64,000 bases of DNA from Gammaproteobacteria bacterium (GTDB lineage Bacteria > Pseudomonadota > Gammaproteobacteria > Steroidobacterales > Steroidobacteraceae): positions 38,924-102,923 of the forward strand of contig JAIBJM010000005.1 of NCBI GenBank assembly GCA_020029535.1, read 5' to 3'. Below are positions 16,924 to 25,978 of the stretch, in pieces. The notes below the pieces were generated by a model. The model was not told the origin of the DNA. It was given only the letters and a program-made list of their open reading frames with translations, and ran no database searches. Position numbers and translations under genes: made by a program. Position 1 is the stretch's first letter. Each line of letters begins with the position of its first letter.

Positions 16924-17683
16924 TGACGGCAGCTTCCAGCGCTGCGACACGTGGCGACAGTTGCGCGGCCTCGAGCAGCACGGCCTGCGCGGCGCGGGCC
17001 GCAGGATAGTAGGCCAGCACCGCGGCCACATCGAAGACCGGATCGGCCAGCTGTGCGTATTCCCAGTCCAGCAACCACAGCCGCTCGCCGTCCAGGATAT
17101 TGCCGTGCACCGGATCGCCGTGGACGATGACGCCCGGTTGTCGCTCCGCGGCCAGCGCCGCATCGGCCCGCTGGATCTTCCGCAACAGTCGCAGCACGCG
17201 GCGCGTGGTGTCGGTATCCGGTGGCTCGCGGCCACCGATGTAGCCGTGCGCAATGGACACCGGATCGAACGAGGCCACCGCCGGCGGCGGCAGCCGATGC
17301 AGCTGCGCCAGCCGCTCGCCCAGCCGCTGCAGCTGCGCCGGATCCGCATAGTCCTGCGGCGTCCAGCAGCGGCCGGGCAGGAATTCGCACACCCATGCAT
17401 CGAGCGCGGCCGACTTGGCGATAATGCGCGGCGCCAGACCGGCCGCGGCGGCTACTGAATGCAGTTGCAGTTCGCGCCATCGTTCGACACCGGGACGGCG
17501 CCAGTCCGGGCCGTCCAGCCGCAGCACGAAGCGACCCTCGGCCGTATCGACGCGCCATACCTCGTTGACACTGCCACCGCGCAGCGGCTCGATGCGCAGC
17601 GGCGGCCCTTGCGCAGCGCCGGGCACCAGCGCCAGCGCCGCGGGCGGTATCAGGTGCCCTGCTGGCGGTAGCGCTTCAGCCAT
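16853..17683 (-). CDS. APH/choline-kinase family phosphotransferase, probable thiamine kinase
   Basis: 276 residues of the aminoglycoside-phosphotransferase fold. The catalytic loop is IVHGDPVHGNIL near residue 180, and the metal site is LLDWEYAQLADPVFD near residue 200; an N-terminal nucleotide-binding part contains GGSVNEVW and FVLRLDG. Within this fold are choline, ethanolamine, thiamine and antibiotic kinases. It is the last gene of a TPP-riboswitch operon for thiamine uptake, so phosphorylation of imported thiamine (a ThiK-like job) is the best guess, by context only. The start ATG at 17683 lies inside the PnuT-like gene (34-base overlap). The end overlaps the convergent pseudouridine synthase gene by 71 bases. 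Confidence 0.78.
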   Translation of the reverse strand: MAEALPPAGHLIPPAALALVPGAAQGPPLRIEPLRGGSVNEVWRVDTAEGRFVLRLDGPDWRRPGVERWRELQLHSVAAAAGLAPRIIAKSAALDAWVCEFLPGRCWTPQDYADPAQLQRLGERLAQLHRLPPPAVASFDPVSIAHGYIGGREPPDTDTTRRVLRLLRKIQRADAALAAERQPGVIVHGDPVHGNILDGERLWLLDWEYAQLADPVFDVAAVLAYYPAARAAQAVLLEAAQLSPRVAALEAAVIIHHALGELWLYARGEPLPPVAE

Positions 17684-18243
17684 GCCTGAAAACCAAAGAC
17701 CGCCACGATCATGTAGCAGCCGAACAGTGCTGCGGTAAATGGATGATCCTGCTGCACGAACAGGAACACGCCCAGCGCATCGGCGGCTATCCAGTACAGC
17801 CAGTTCTGCAGCACCGAACGCGCCACCAGCCAGGTGGCCAGCAGACTGATGCCGGTGCACAGCGAATCCACCAGCGGCCAGGCGGCCTGCGTTTCGGCGG
17901 CCAGCCACTGCGCACTGAGCGCACTCAGCGACACGATGATCACCGCCGCCAGCAGATGTCGCGGCCAGCGCCAGCTGTAGACCCGGCCGCCCTCGTCATG
18001 GGCATTGCGCGTCCAGCTGTACCAGCCGTAGGCCGACATCGCCACATAGTAGGCCTGCAGCGCCGACTGCATCGGCAGCTGCGCGCGCGCTGCCAGCCAG
18101 ACATAGATCGATGAACTGACGGCGCCCGCCACCCAGCCCCAGCGGTTGCGCCGTGCAATCAGCACCACGTAGACCAGCCCGGCCACCACAGCCACGGCCT
18201 CGAGCAACGAGACCTGCCGCAGCGCCTGCCAGGTCTCGTTCAC
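17650..18243 (-). CDS. pnuT: PnuC-family permease, probable thiamine transporter PnuT
   Basis: 197 residues with about seven membrane helices, the size and layout of PnuC proteins. The motifs RNRWGWVAGAVSSSIYVW near the start and QNWLYWIAADALGVFLF near the end match the Trp/Asn-rich PnuC signature segments that line the vitamin path. PnuC carries nicotinamide riboside, whereas PnuT carries thiamine. Location under a TPP riboswitch beside a thiamine-type receptor supports PnuT, moving thiamine across the inner membrane by facilitated diffusion with trapping by phosphorylation. The start is a GTG overlapping the upstream stop by four bases. Confidence 0.85.
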   Translation of the reverse strand: MNETWQALRQVSLLEAVAVVAGLVYVVLIARRNRWGWVAGAVSSSIYVWLAARAQLPMQSALQAYYVAMSAYGWYSWTRNAHDEGGRVYSWRWPRHLLAAVIIVSLSALSAQWLAAETQAAWPLVDSLCTGISLLATWLVARSVLQNWLYWIAADALGVFLFVQQDHPFTAALFGCYMIVAVFGFQAWLKRYRQQGT

Positions 18244-18491
18244 CGTGCGGCGGCCAGCGGCCCCAGCACCTTCATCACGAACACCGCCTTGTCGTTGTCG
18301 GCAAAGCTGCGGCGCATCTCGGCGTTGAGCAGAGGCATCAGCCGGTCGAACTCGCCGAAGATCTGCGTGCTCATGCTGTTGGTGACCACGCGCAGCCCGC
18401 CATGCGCATTGATGCGATCGATGAAGGACTGGATCGGCGGAATGTAGTCGGGGTTCAACGGATACAGGCTGATCTCGACGCCGATTTCCAT
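18240..18491 (-). CDS. YkoF/MTH1187-type thiamine-binding protein
   Basis: 83 residues, one ferredoxin-like domain of the thiamine-binding YkoF group: MEIGVEISLYPLNPDYIPP, then FIDRINAHGGLRVVTNSMSTQ, which supplies the Ser/Thr-rich ligand loop, and FGEFDRLMPLL. In Bacillus, YkoF binds thiamine or hydroxymethylpyrimidine in the cytoplasm alongside an ECF-type transporter. Here it sits between the TonB receptor and the permease. With no signal peptide it is probably cytoplasmic. The longer frame back to 18674 lies within the receptor gene; the ATG at 18491 has a GAGG upstream and starts the domain exactly. It overlaps the permease start by four bases. Confidence 0.85.
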   Translation of the reverse strand: MEIGVEISLYPLNPDYIPPIQSFIDRINAHGGLRVVTNSMSTQIFGEFDRLMPLLNAEMRRSFADNDKAVFVMKVLGPLAAAR

Positions 18492-18498
18492 ATGCACC

Positions 18499-20613
18499 TC
18501 ACTGGCCGGGCTGGTAGCGGATCGTAATGCCGAACTGTCGCGGTTCGCCACGCTGCTCATACCGCTTGAGGGGAAAGTCCGGCGGTTCATTAACGAAATA
18601 GAAGGCGTGCACCGCGTAGTCTTCGTCAAACAGGTTGCGTACCCACAGACTGGCATCCCAGGCGCTGCGCGCATAGCCGAGGCGCAGGTTCACCAGCCGG
18701 CGCGCGTCCAGCTGCTGATCGTGGCTGGCGCTGGCGTACAGCGCCGACTGCCCTTGCACATCCACACGTCCGTACCATCCGGACGGATGCCGATAGGCTG
18801 CATGCAGTGCAGCCTGCAGCCGCGGCGCATATTCCTGCTCACGCCCGGCCAGATCACGCACCGCCCCCTGCTGATCGAGGTAGCTGAATTCCAGATAGCG
18901 CGCGCGCAGCGCGCCAAGGCTGCCACCCAGCTGCCAGCGCGGCGCCGGCTGCCACTCGAGCGACGCTTCGAGACCGAAATTCTCGGCGCGTGCCGCATTG
19001 TCGGTATAGAACTGGTAGGTCAGCGGATCGAAGGGATCGGTCTGCACCGAGGTACTGACCTGCTGATCCATGCGCCGCATGTAGAACAGTGCGGCCTGCC
19101 AATTGAGTGTCGCCGCGGCATTGCCGCCCTTGCGGCCAACTTCCAGATTCCACAGGTATTCGGGACGGAACTGTCGCCGTTCGGCCGGAATCGCGGTGCC
19201 GATGTTGAAGCCGCCGGCCTTGTAGCCGCGTGACAGCGTCAGGTAGTCCAGATGCCGTTCACCGATGCGCGTCAGCGACAGATGGCCGCCCAGCATGCTG
19301 TCGGCGGGCGAAAAGTCGCTGCCGTCGCTGTCGGTATAGTCGGCATCGCGGCGTTCGCCGCGCAGCCCCATGCCCAACCACAGCTCCCTGCCCAGCTGCC
19401 AGTCCAGCTGCGCATACAGCGCCTCGTTGACAGCGCGGTAGCGGCTGTCGATCTGCCGATACAGCGCGCCGTTGTAGTGATCGATCTGCTGATTCTGCTC
19501 ACGCAGTCGCTGCGCATAGGCACCCAGCAGCCAGCGCGCGCGACCGAACAGCAGATGATCGTCATCGCCGATGAAGCGCAGATCCTCGGCCAGCGTGTTG
19601 CGCTGCCGGTCGGTACGCGAGACGAAGTCGTACGGTACGCACAGCGAGGGATCGGGCACGCAGGCCGGGGTGGCCGCCCAGTAGGCGTCGTTGCCCCAGT
19701 CACCGTCAAACGAGAACACGATGTCGGAATCCGCGGCACTGGTGACGCTGCGCACTTCGCCCCAGCCGGTGGCGTAGTTGAGCCGCAACGCAGCGCCATT
19801 GGAGCGCTGCGCATCTCGGCCGGGCTGGTCCGACTGTGAAAGGCGCGAATTGTCCACCGACCAGGCGTCGTAGCCATTGTCCAGATTCACGTGCATCAGC
19901 GTCAGCTGCGCACGCAGTGCGCCGAACTGCCGCACCAGCTTGCCGCGCAGCGTGGATTCATCGAAGCCATTGGTGTCATCGCGACCGAGAAACACGTCGC
20001 GCCGGAAGCCATCGGACCGGTATTTCTGCGCCACCAGTCGCCAGCCGCCCGTCGCGCTGCCATCGCCGGCCGCCAGCGCCAGCGCGCGCGTGCCGTAGTC
20101 GCCCAATGTGGCTTCGCCCGACAGTTCCGGCTGCATGCCCGGATCGCGGGTGCGCAGCGCAATCAGGCCGGCCAGCGCATTGGCGCCATAGGCGGTGCCC
20201 TGCGGGCCGCGCAGCACTTCGATCTGCGCCACATCGAACAGCGTGGCCGGCATCGCCACGCCGGAGAAATCGATGTCATCGATCAGGAAACCCACCGAGG
20301 GATTGGGCGCACCCTGGTACTGCTCCTGCTCGCCCACGCCGCGCAGCTGGAAGTAGCGCGGCCGCGAGGTGCCGCCGGCCGCGCTGAGATCGGGCACCAT
20401 GCCGAGAACGTCGGCGAAATGTTCGACGCCAGCCTCGCGGAGTGCGGTTGAATCCAGCACGGTGACACTGGCCGGCGTCTGTGCCACTGGCGCCGGACGC
20501 AGGCTGGCGCTGATGACCACCTCCGCCAGTTGCGGCTCGGCATCCTGCGCCTGTGCGAAGGCAGACAGCAACAACGCCGCGAACGGCGCACTGGATATGC
20601 AATGTTTGATCAT
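18499..20613 (-). CDS. TonB-dependent outer-membrane receptor, probable thiamine uptake
   Basis: 704 residues. A signal peptide (FAALLLSAFAQAQ) precedes the plug domain (about 35-150: VLDSTALREAGVEHFADVLG, RYFQLRGVGEQEQYQG, VEVLRGPQGTAYGAN-type block) and a 22-strand-type barrel ending in RQFGITIRYQPGQ. Such receptors take a scarce ligand through the outer membrane using TonB energy. The TPP riboswitch in its leader and the thiamine genes downstream identify thiamine or a precursor as the likely ligand. The ATG at 20613 is chosen over the upstream frame because it gives the signal peptide and lies seven bases from GGAG, which is itself the 3' part of the riboswitch. Confidence 0.9.
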   Translation of the reverse strand: MIKHCISSAPFAALLLSAFAQAQDAEPQLAEVVISASLRPAPVAQTPASVTVLDSTALREAGVEHFADVLGMVPDLSAAGGTSRPRYFQLRGVGEQEQYQGAPNPSVGFLIDDIDFSGVAMPATLFDVAQIEVLRGPQGTAYGANALAGLIALRTRDPGMQPELSGEATLGDYGTRALALAAGDGSATGGWRLVAQKYRSDGFRRDVFLGRDDTNGFDESTLRGKLVRQFGALRAQLTLMHVNLDNGYDAWSVDNSRLSQSDQPGRDAQRSNGAALRLNYATGWGEVRSVTSAADSDIVFSFDGDWGNDAYWAATPACVPDPSLCVPYDFVSRTDRQRNTLAEDLRFIGDDDHLLFGRARWLLGAYAQRLREQNQQIDHYNGALYRQIDSRYRAVNEALYAQLDWQLGRELWLGMGLRGERRDADYTDSDGSDFSPADSMLGGHLSLTRIGERHLDYLTLSRGYKAGGFNIGTAIPAERRQFRPEYLWNLEVGRKGGNAAATLNWQAALFYMRRMDQQVSTSVQTDPFDPLTYQFYTDNAARAENFGLEASLEWQPAPRWQLGGSLGALRARYLEFSYLDQQGAVRDLAGREQEYAPRLQAALHAAYRHPSGWYGRVDVQGQSALYASASHDQQLDARRLVNLRLGYARSAWDASLWVRNLFDEDYAVHAFYFVNEPPDFPLKRYEQRGEPRQFGITIRYQPGQ

Positions 20614-20615
20614 CG

Positions 20616-20705
20616 ACCTGCTCCCTACGCCGGTACTAGCCGGATCAGGTTCAACGGGTTCACCGCTACGCGGCATCTCAGGCCCGAAGGCCACCCCAAG
20701 GTTTG
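20616..20705 (-). promoter_or_regulatory. TPP (THI-element) riboswitch
   Basis: On the minus strand, all diagnostic blocks occur in order: GGGGTG, then CCTGAGATG (the pyrimidine-sensing CUGAGA element), then ACCCGTTGAACCTGATCCGG (the pyrophosphate-sensing helix region), then GGCGTAGGGA. Outer ACCT and AGGT can extend the closing helix. The 3' GGGAG block contains the GGAG that serves as ribosome-binding site of the receptor gene seven bases before its ATG, so ligand binding should directly hide the site and shut off translation. This controls the whole thiamine operon on the minus strand. Confidence 0.95.
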
Positions 20706-20847
20706 CGCGGCGGACTATAGCACCACGTCTTCGATTCTTTTATAAAAAAAGAAAATTTTACTGTCGCTGCAATGCCCGTAAGGCTTCACTGAGGCTGCGG
20801 CGAATCGCCGCGGATAACGGTAAGAAGTGCGAAGTCACGGTCAAAGG

Positions 20848-21108
20848 TCATCCACCGTCTCTCTCGTCTCCCGGGTGGGCCATCTTATTTTCGGAATCTG
20901 GCTCCCGGACCGTGGTTGTAGTGCTGGTGCCCGACGTTGCCGCATAGCGTTTTGGCATCGCCTGAAGCCGATCGGAAAGCTCCGCCAGCTGATCGAGCGC
21001 CTCCAATCTTTGACGCAGGCTCATGGCCTGAGCCTGCCGCAACTGTTCGCGGCGACTACCATCGAAGCTGGATTCCGGCCAATCTGCTGACTGGGTCTCT
21101 TTACTCAC
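20848..21108 (-). CDS. Small partner of nucleotidyltransferase, possible antitoxin
   Basis: 86 residues, soluble, charged and helical: it begins SKETQSADWPESSFDGS, followed by RREQLRQAQAMSLRQRLEAL. The Trp-Pro-Glu-Ser-x-Phe/x-Arg-Arg-x-Gln-Leu pattern is one I associate with small proteins encoded next to AbiEii-like nucleotidyltransferases, though I cannot name the family. The GTG at 21108 overlaps the end of the nucleotidyltransferase gene by eight bases; an ATG further upstream would add 14 residues read from within that gene. Translational coupling supports a functional pair. Confidence 0.55.
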   Translation of the reverse strand: MSKETQSADWPESSFDGSRREQLRQAQAMSLRQRLEALDQLAELSDRLQAMPKRYAATSGTSTTTTVREPDSENKMAHPGDERDGG

Positions 21109-21610
21109 TGGAAGAGTTCTCCTGCAACCAGCGAAGGTGCTGGATGTCATCGAGGTCGCGCGGCCTGCCCGCTGCCTGCTTCATCTGAATCAGCGTTGGA
21201 ATGGAAACGAAGCGCGTCACGACGCCCGGCAGAATCTCGCCCTGCAGCGCCTGCTCATACTCATGTGAGAAGTCGAACGGTTCGTACACGAATACATCCA
21301 CCGAAGTGCCGCGATAAGCGTCGCTGAAAAAGTTGAGCACCTTCATTCCCTTCTCTTCCTGCCAACGTTCCCGTTGTTCTGGTCGGGCGAAACCCTCGGC
21401 GGTGACGGGAACGGACGGACGATAGCTAATGTCTCCGAGAGCTTTGAAAGCGCTAAGGATGTTATCGGCATCGAGCGCCAGAACGATATCGATGTCTGCG
21501 GTGAGGCGAATGTAGCCGTGTGCGTTGACGGCCAGACCACCTGCCACGACATAGCGCACCCGTGCAGCCTGCAGGGCCTTGGCGACAGCCTCAAAGGCGA
21601 CAAGACGCAT
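21101..21610 (-). CDS. AbiEii/DUF6036-like nucleotidyltransferase
   Basis: 169 residues. The minimal nucleotidyltransferase core is complete: AGGLAVNAHGYIRLTADIDIVLAL holds the Gly-Gly and the Asp-x-Asp metal ligands (about residues 24-42), and the third acidic residue is likely in VDVFVYEPF. Proteins of this kind include AbiEii toxins, which transfer nucleotides to tRNA, and other toxin-antitoxin enzymes. The gene lies between a small HTH remnant and an overlapping small partner, as in toxin-antitoxin loci. The C-terminus (IPTLIQMKQAAGRPRDLDDI) is typical of the family. The substrate is not known. Confidence 0.72.
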   Translation of the reverse strand: MRLVAFEAVAKALQAARVRYVVAGGLAVNAHGYIRLTADIDIVLALDADNILSAFKALGDISYRPSVPVTAEGFARPEQRERWQEEKGMKVLNFFSDAYRGTSVDVFVYEPFDFSHEYEQALQGEILPGVVTRFVSIPTLIQMKQAAGRPRDLDDIQHLRWLQENSSSE

Positions 21611-21625
21611 GCCTACTCCTGCTGT

Positions 21626-21883
<258 letters not shown>

Positions 21884-21909
21884 TCAGACAACTCGCATAA
21901 ACTACAGCC

Positions 21910-22809
21910 ATGCCACGCGAAATACGCCTCTTTCAGGTCGATGCCTTCACCACCCGGCGTTTCACCGGCAATCCCGCCGGCGTCGTGCTGGACGCCGATG
22001 GCCTCAGCGATGCGGAGATGCAGGCGCTGGCGCGCGAACTGAACAATGGCGATACCGCCTTCGTGCTGCGTCCCGACGCGACGGATCACGATGTGCGGGT
22101 GCGTTTCTTCACGCCGCGCAAGGAAGCGGGCTTCGTCGGTCACGCGACGCTGGCGCTGCATGCGGTGTTGCGCGCGCTGGATCTGCCGCCGGCAACGCGC
22201 CAGAAGCAATCCACCGGCATCGTGCAGGTGGCCGTGGAGCCCGGCGCATCGGGATCGATCGCCATCACGCAGCCGCCGGCTGCGCTGCGCGCCGACATCG
22301 ACGCGGCGCTGCTGGATGAAGCGTTGCAGGCGCTGGGCCTCAGCCGCGCCGATCTCGCCGCGGACCGCACGCCGATGATTGCGGGCGCCGGCAGCACCCG
22401 TCTGCTGCTGCCGGTGCGCGACGGCGCGGTGCTGGCAGGACTGCGCCCCGACCTGCGCAAGCTGGCCGCGCTCTCGCCCGCCATCGGTGCCGCCGGTTTT
22501 TTCATATTCACGCAACGACCTGCGATACCCGGCTGCGACACCGAAGCGCGCATGTTCTGCCCCGCGCTGGGCATCGATGAGGATCCGGTCAGCGGCAATG
22601 CGCATGGCATGCTGGGCGCGTACCTGCTGCAACAGTACGCGCTGCCCGCTACCGGCGAGGTAGTCCGCTTCCGCGGCGCGCAGGGTCATCACATGGACCG
22701 GCCCGGCCGCATCGACATTGCACTGCAGTTGCACGATGGCACGCTGCGGAGCGTGCAGATCGGCGGTCAGGCCATCGTGGTATTTGAAACCCGCATCGAA
22801 CTCGACTGA
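21910..22809 (+). CDS. PhzF-family isomerase
   Basis: 299 residues, the usual PhzF length, with two diaminopimelate-epimerase-like halves: FTGNPAGVVLDADG near the start, FFTPRKEAGFVGHATLA about residues 66-82, and the FCPALGIDEDPVSGNAHG block near residue 220. PhzF of phenazine synthesis isomerises its substrate using a glutamate in a SETxF motif. Here the motif reads NNGDTAF, with Asp in place of Glu, so activity may differ. There are no phenazine genes nearby; many PhzF-like proteins are of unknown role. Its end overlaps the convergent otsA gene by 43 bases. Confidence 0.88.
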   Translation: MPREIRLFQVDAFTTRRFTGNPAGVVLDADGLSDAEMQALARELNNGDTAFVLRPDATDHDVRVRFFTPRKEAGFVGHATLALHAVLRALDLPPATRQKQSTGIVQVAVEPGASGSIAITQPPAALRADIDAALLDEALQALGLSRADLAADRTPMIAGAGSTRLLLPVRDGAVLAGLRPDLRKLAALSPAIGAAGFFIFTQRPAIPGCDTEARMFCPALGIDEDPVSGNAHGMLGAYLLQQYALPATGEVVRFRGAQGHHMDRPGRIDIALQLHDGTLRSVQIGGQAIVVFETRIELD

Positions 22810-24185
22810 GCGCCGGCGGCGGACAGCTCCGCCAGAAAACGCTCATGCCAGGCATGCACGTCGTTCCGGCGCAGCACCGCCAGCATGGCCTGATGCCGCT
22901 CGCGCCGCTCTGCCAGCGGCATGTTGAACGCCATGTCGATGGCATTGGCAATGCCGCGCGTGTCGTAGGGATTGACCTGTAACGCCGTGGTCAGCTCGCG
23001 CGCGGCACCGGCCATCGAGGACAGGATCAGCACGCCGGGATCGTCGGCATCCTGCGCCGCGACGAACTCCTTGGCGACCAGGTTCATGCCATCGCGCGCC
23101 GGCGTCACCAACCCCACCGGTGCGGCGCGCATGAAGCCGGTCACCACATCGTGCGCGAAATTGCGGTTCAGGTAGCGGATCGGGGTCCAGTCGGTGTCGG
23201 CAAAGCGGCCGTTGGTGCGCCCGGCGGCTTGTTCCAGTTCGCGCCGGATCGCCGAATAGGCCCGCACATCGGCGCGCGACAGTGGCGCGATCTGCAGGAA
23301 GGTGACGCGGTTGTGCTGATCGGGATGCATTTCCAGGAAGCGCTCATAAGCCCGGAAACGCTCGACCAGCCCCTTGCTGTAATCGAGCCGGTCGACGCCG
23401 ATCATCAGCTTGCGGCCAAGGAGCCCCGCGATCATGCGCCGGCAGGCCTCGTCCTGCTGCGCCTCCATTGCCTGCTGCTGGATCACGTCCACATCGACGC
23501 CGATCGGAAACACGCCAAGTCGTGTGCGCCGACTGCCCATACTGATCTCGGTGCATTCGGCATTCAGGCACTGCGCGCCCCACAGCCGGGAAGCGGAGGC
23601 GGCGAAGGACCGCAGATCGACATCGGTCTGGAAGCCGATCAGGTCGAAGGCCAGCATGGCCTGCACCAGCTCGCCGCACACCGGCAGCGCGCGCAGCACT
23701 TCGGCGGCCGGAAAAGGCGTGTGTATGAACAGCCCCAGCGGTTGCCTGACACCGCGCTCGCGCAGCTTCTGCGCCAGCGGCAGGAAGTGATAGTCGTGCA
23801 CCCAGATCAGATCATCGGCGGCCAGCCGCGGTTGCAGCTCACGTGCCACGCGCTGATTGAGCCGCTGGTAGGCCTCGTACTGCTGATCGGAGTAGTGAAA
23901 ACCGTTCAGGAAGTAGTGAAACACCGGCCACAGGATGCCGTTGCAGAATCCCTGGTAATAATCGGCGTATTCGGCCGGTTCGAATTCGATGGTCACGTAG
24001 CTGATGCCATCGCGACGCACTTCCTCGGCTGGCTGGTCGGGAGCCGCGGCGTGCTCGCCATTCCAGCCGAACCACAGTCCACCGCGGCGGCGCATTGCCG
24101 CCAGCACGCCGACCACCAGTCCGCCCGGCGCAGCATTGCGACGCGGCAGCGAGACGCGGTTGGAGACCACGACCAGCCGGCTCAC
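22767..24185 (-). CDS. otsA: Trehalose-6-phosphate synthase (GT20)
   Basis: 472 residues, like E. coli OtsA. Characteristic blocks: SRLVVVSNRVSLP at the N-terminus, the LIWVHDYHFLPLAQKLRERG segment about residue 140, GVDRLDYSKGLVERF near residue 275 and RDGMNLVAKEFVAAQ near residue 375. The enzyme joins UDP-glucose and glucose-6-phosphate in the cytoplasm to make trehalose-6-phosphate. The start GTG overlaps the stop of the GH15 gene (GTGA). It is the third gene of an otsB-GH15-otsA operon facing a MarR gene. The open frame upstream of 24185 lies within the GH15 gene and is not used. Confidence 0.94.
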   Translation of the reverse strand: MSRLVVVSNRVSLPRRNAAPGGLVVGVLAAMRRRGGLWFGWNGEHAAAPDQPAEEVRRDGISYVTIEFEPAEYADYYQGFCNGILWPVFHYFLNGFHYSDQQYEAYQRLNQRVARELQPRLAADDLIWVHDYHFLPLAQKLRERGVRQPLGLFIHTPFPAAEVLRALPVCGELVQAMLAFDLIGFQTDVDLRSFAASASRLWGAQCLNAECTEISMGSRRTRLGVFPIGVDVDVIQQQAMEAQQDEACRRMIAGLLGRKLMIGVDRLDYSKGLVERFRAYERFLEMHPDQHNRVTFLQIAPLSRADVRAYSAIRRELEQAAGRTNGRFADTDWTPIRYLNRNFAHDVVTGFMRAAPVGLVTPARDGMNLVAKEFVAAQDADDPGVLILSSMAGAARELTTALQVNPYDTRGIANAIDMAFNMPLAERRERHQAMLAVLRRNDVHAWHERFLAELSAAGAQSSSMRVSNTTMA

Positions 24186-25978
24186 AGCGCGTCTTCCCAG
24201 CTCTGGCTGAGACGCAGCGCGCTGGTGATGATGCCCACCATGCTGTAGGTCTGCGGAAAGTTGCCCCACAGTTCCCCGCTGCGCGGATCGATGTCCTCGG
24301 ACAGCAGACCCAGCGCGGTGCGCCGCGCCAGCAACCGCTCGAACACCTCGCGGGCCTGCGCACGACGGCCGATCGCCGCCAGCGCATTGACGTACCAGAA
24401 CGCACAGACCACGAAGGCCACCTCGGGCCGGCCGAAGTCGTCGGCATAGCGATAGCGATACAGCAGATCGCCATCGGCCAGATCGCGACCGATGGCCGTG
24501 ACGGTGGCCGCAAAGCGCGGATCGTCGGCGCTCACCAGCCCCAGCTCGTGCAGCAGCAACATCGAGGCATCGAGCTCATCGCCATCCAGCGTGGCGCTGA
24601 AGGCCTGACGCTGCTCATTCCATGCGCGCTTCAGAATGACCTGACGCATGGCATCGGCGCTGCTCTGCCAGTACGTGGCACGCTCGCCGAGCCCCAGGCG
24701 GCGCGCGATACGTGCCAGACGGTCGCAGCCGGCCCACGACACCGCCGACGAAAAGGTGTGCACATGCTGGCTGTTGCGCAGCTCCCAGGGGCCGGCATCC
24801 ACCTGATCGTAGACACGCCGCGCCATCTCGCCGAATTTCTCCAGCCGCTGGAACAGCGCCAGATCGCCGCCGCTGACCAGACGCTGGTCGAAGAACAGCT
24901 GCGTCGAAGCCAGGATCACCGAGCCGTACACATCGTGCTGGGTCTGGATGGCGGCCAGGTTCCCCACCCGCACCGGGCCGTTGCCGCGGAAACCGTCCAG
25001 CGAATCCAGCAGTTTCTCGTCCAGCTGCGATTCGCCGCTGATGCCGTACAGCGGCTGCAGCGCGCCGACGCTGGAGTGCGCCGCAGTGTGATCGATGAAG
25101 TGCAGGTAGGCTTCCATCGTGCGCGTGGCGCCAAGGCGGTTCAGCGCCTGGATCACGAAGTAGCTGTCGCGCAGCCAGCAGTAGCGATAGTCCCAGGTGC
25201 GCGTGGAACCCGGGCTTTCCGGAATCGAGGTGGTCAGCGCCGCCAGCACCGCGCCGGTGTCTTCGAAGGTGCACAGCTTGAGCGTGATGGCGGCACGGAT
25301 CACCGCCTGCTGCCACTCGAACGGAATCGCCAGCGTACGCACCCAGTCCTGCCAGTAGTCGCGGGTCTGTTCGAGAAAGCTGCGCGCCAGCACCGGCACG
25401 GATTCGGCGATGGTGTCGTCGGGACCCAGCAGATAGACCTGCGCGCCTTCCAGCGGACGTGGCCGCTGTTCGGTCAGCACGGTGATCGAGGCATCGGTGG
25501 TGACGCGGAATTTCAGCTCGCCGTGTTCGAAGCGCAGGTGATGGCTGCCGGCCTGACCACGCGGCTGCTGGCTGCCGTAGCCGGCCGATGGTTGCAACCG
25601 CGTGCTGATGACGGGCTTGCCGTGCAGCGGCTCGACAATGCGCACCAGCATCATCGGCCGGAACACGCGACCATGGCCGCGGAAGCGCGGACAGAAATCG
25701 GTGATGCGCACCGCGTTGCCATGCGCGTCATACAGCAGGGTTTCGACGATGGCGGTGTTGTGCACATAGTGCTGTTCACTGCGCACCAGGTCCGTCAGCT
25801 CGATGGCGAATACGCCCTGCTCCGCCGCGCCGCCATCGCGTCTCAGCAGCGCCGAGAACACCGGGTCGCCGTCGGGCCGCGGCAGACAGCACCAGACGAT
25901 GCAGCCGCGCCCGTCAATCAGCGCGGCAATCTGGCAATTGCCGATCACCGCCAGTTCCAGCGACGGGGTCTCGTTCAC
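24182..25978 (-). CDS. Glycoside hydrolase family 15 protein (glucoamylase/trehalase-like)
   Basis: 598 residues. An N-terminal beta-sandwich domain (about 1-230: SLELAVIGNCQIAALIDGRG) is followed by the (alpha/alpha)6 barrel. Conserved blocks are TWDYRYCWLRDSYFVIQALN near residue 265, SQHVHTFSSAVSWAGCDRL near residue 410 and LSEDIDPRSGELWGNFPQTY near residue 570, where the conserved Glu lies. GH15 enzymes release glucose from alpha-glucans; several bacterial ones hydrolyse trehalose. Being inside a trehalose operon suggests trehalose breakdown or removal of unphosphorylated product. The GTG at 25978 overlaps the otsB stop (GTGA); the frame's ATG at 26002 lies inside otsB. Confidence 0.88.
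   Translation of the reverse strand: MNETPSLELAVIGNCQIAALIDGRGCIVWCCLPRPDGDPVFSALLRRDGGAAEQGVFAIELTDLVRSEQHYVHNTAIVETLLYDAHGNAVRITDFCPRFRGHGRVFRPMMLVRIVEPLHGKPVISTRLQPSAGYGSQQPRGQAGSHHLRFEHGELKFRVTTDASITVLTEQRPRPLEGAQVYLLGPDDTIAESVPVLARSFLEQTRDYWQDWVRTLAIPFEWQQAVIRAAITLKLCTFEDTGAVLAALTTSIPESPGSTRTWDYRYCWLRDSYFVIQALNRLGATRTMEAYLHFIDHTAAHSSVGALQPLYGISGESQLDEKLLDSLDGFRGNGPVRVGNLAAIQTQHDVYGSVILASTQLFFDQRLVSGGDLALFQRLEKFGEMARRVYDQVDAGPWELRNSQHVHTFSSAVSWAGCDRLARIARRLGLGERATYWQSSADAMRQVILKRAWNEQRQAFSATLDGDELDASMLLLHELGLVSADDPRFAATVTAIGRDLADGDLLYRYRYADDFGRPEVAFVVCAFWYVNALAAIGRRAQAREVFERLLARRTALGLLSEDIDPRSGELWGNFPQTYSMVGIITSALRLSQSWEDAL

Noticed and set aside
20740..20765. A/T-rich stretch as a horizontal-transfer signal
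   Set aside because: Only about 25 bases long and upstream of the riboswitch; more likely part of a promoter region than foreign DNA.
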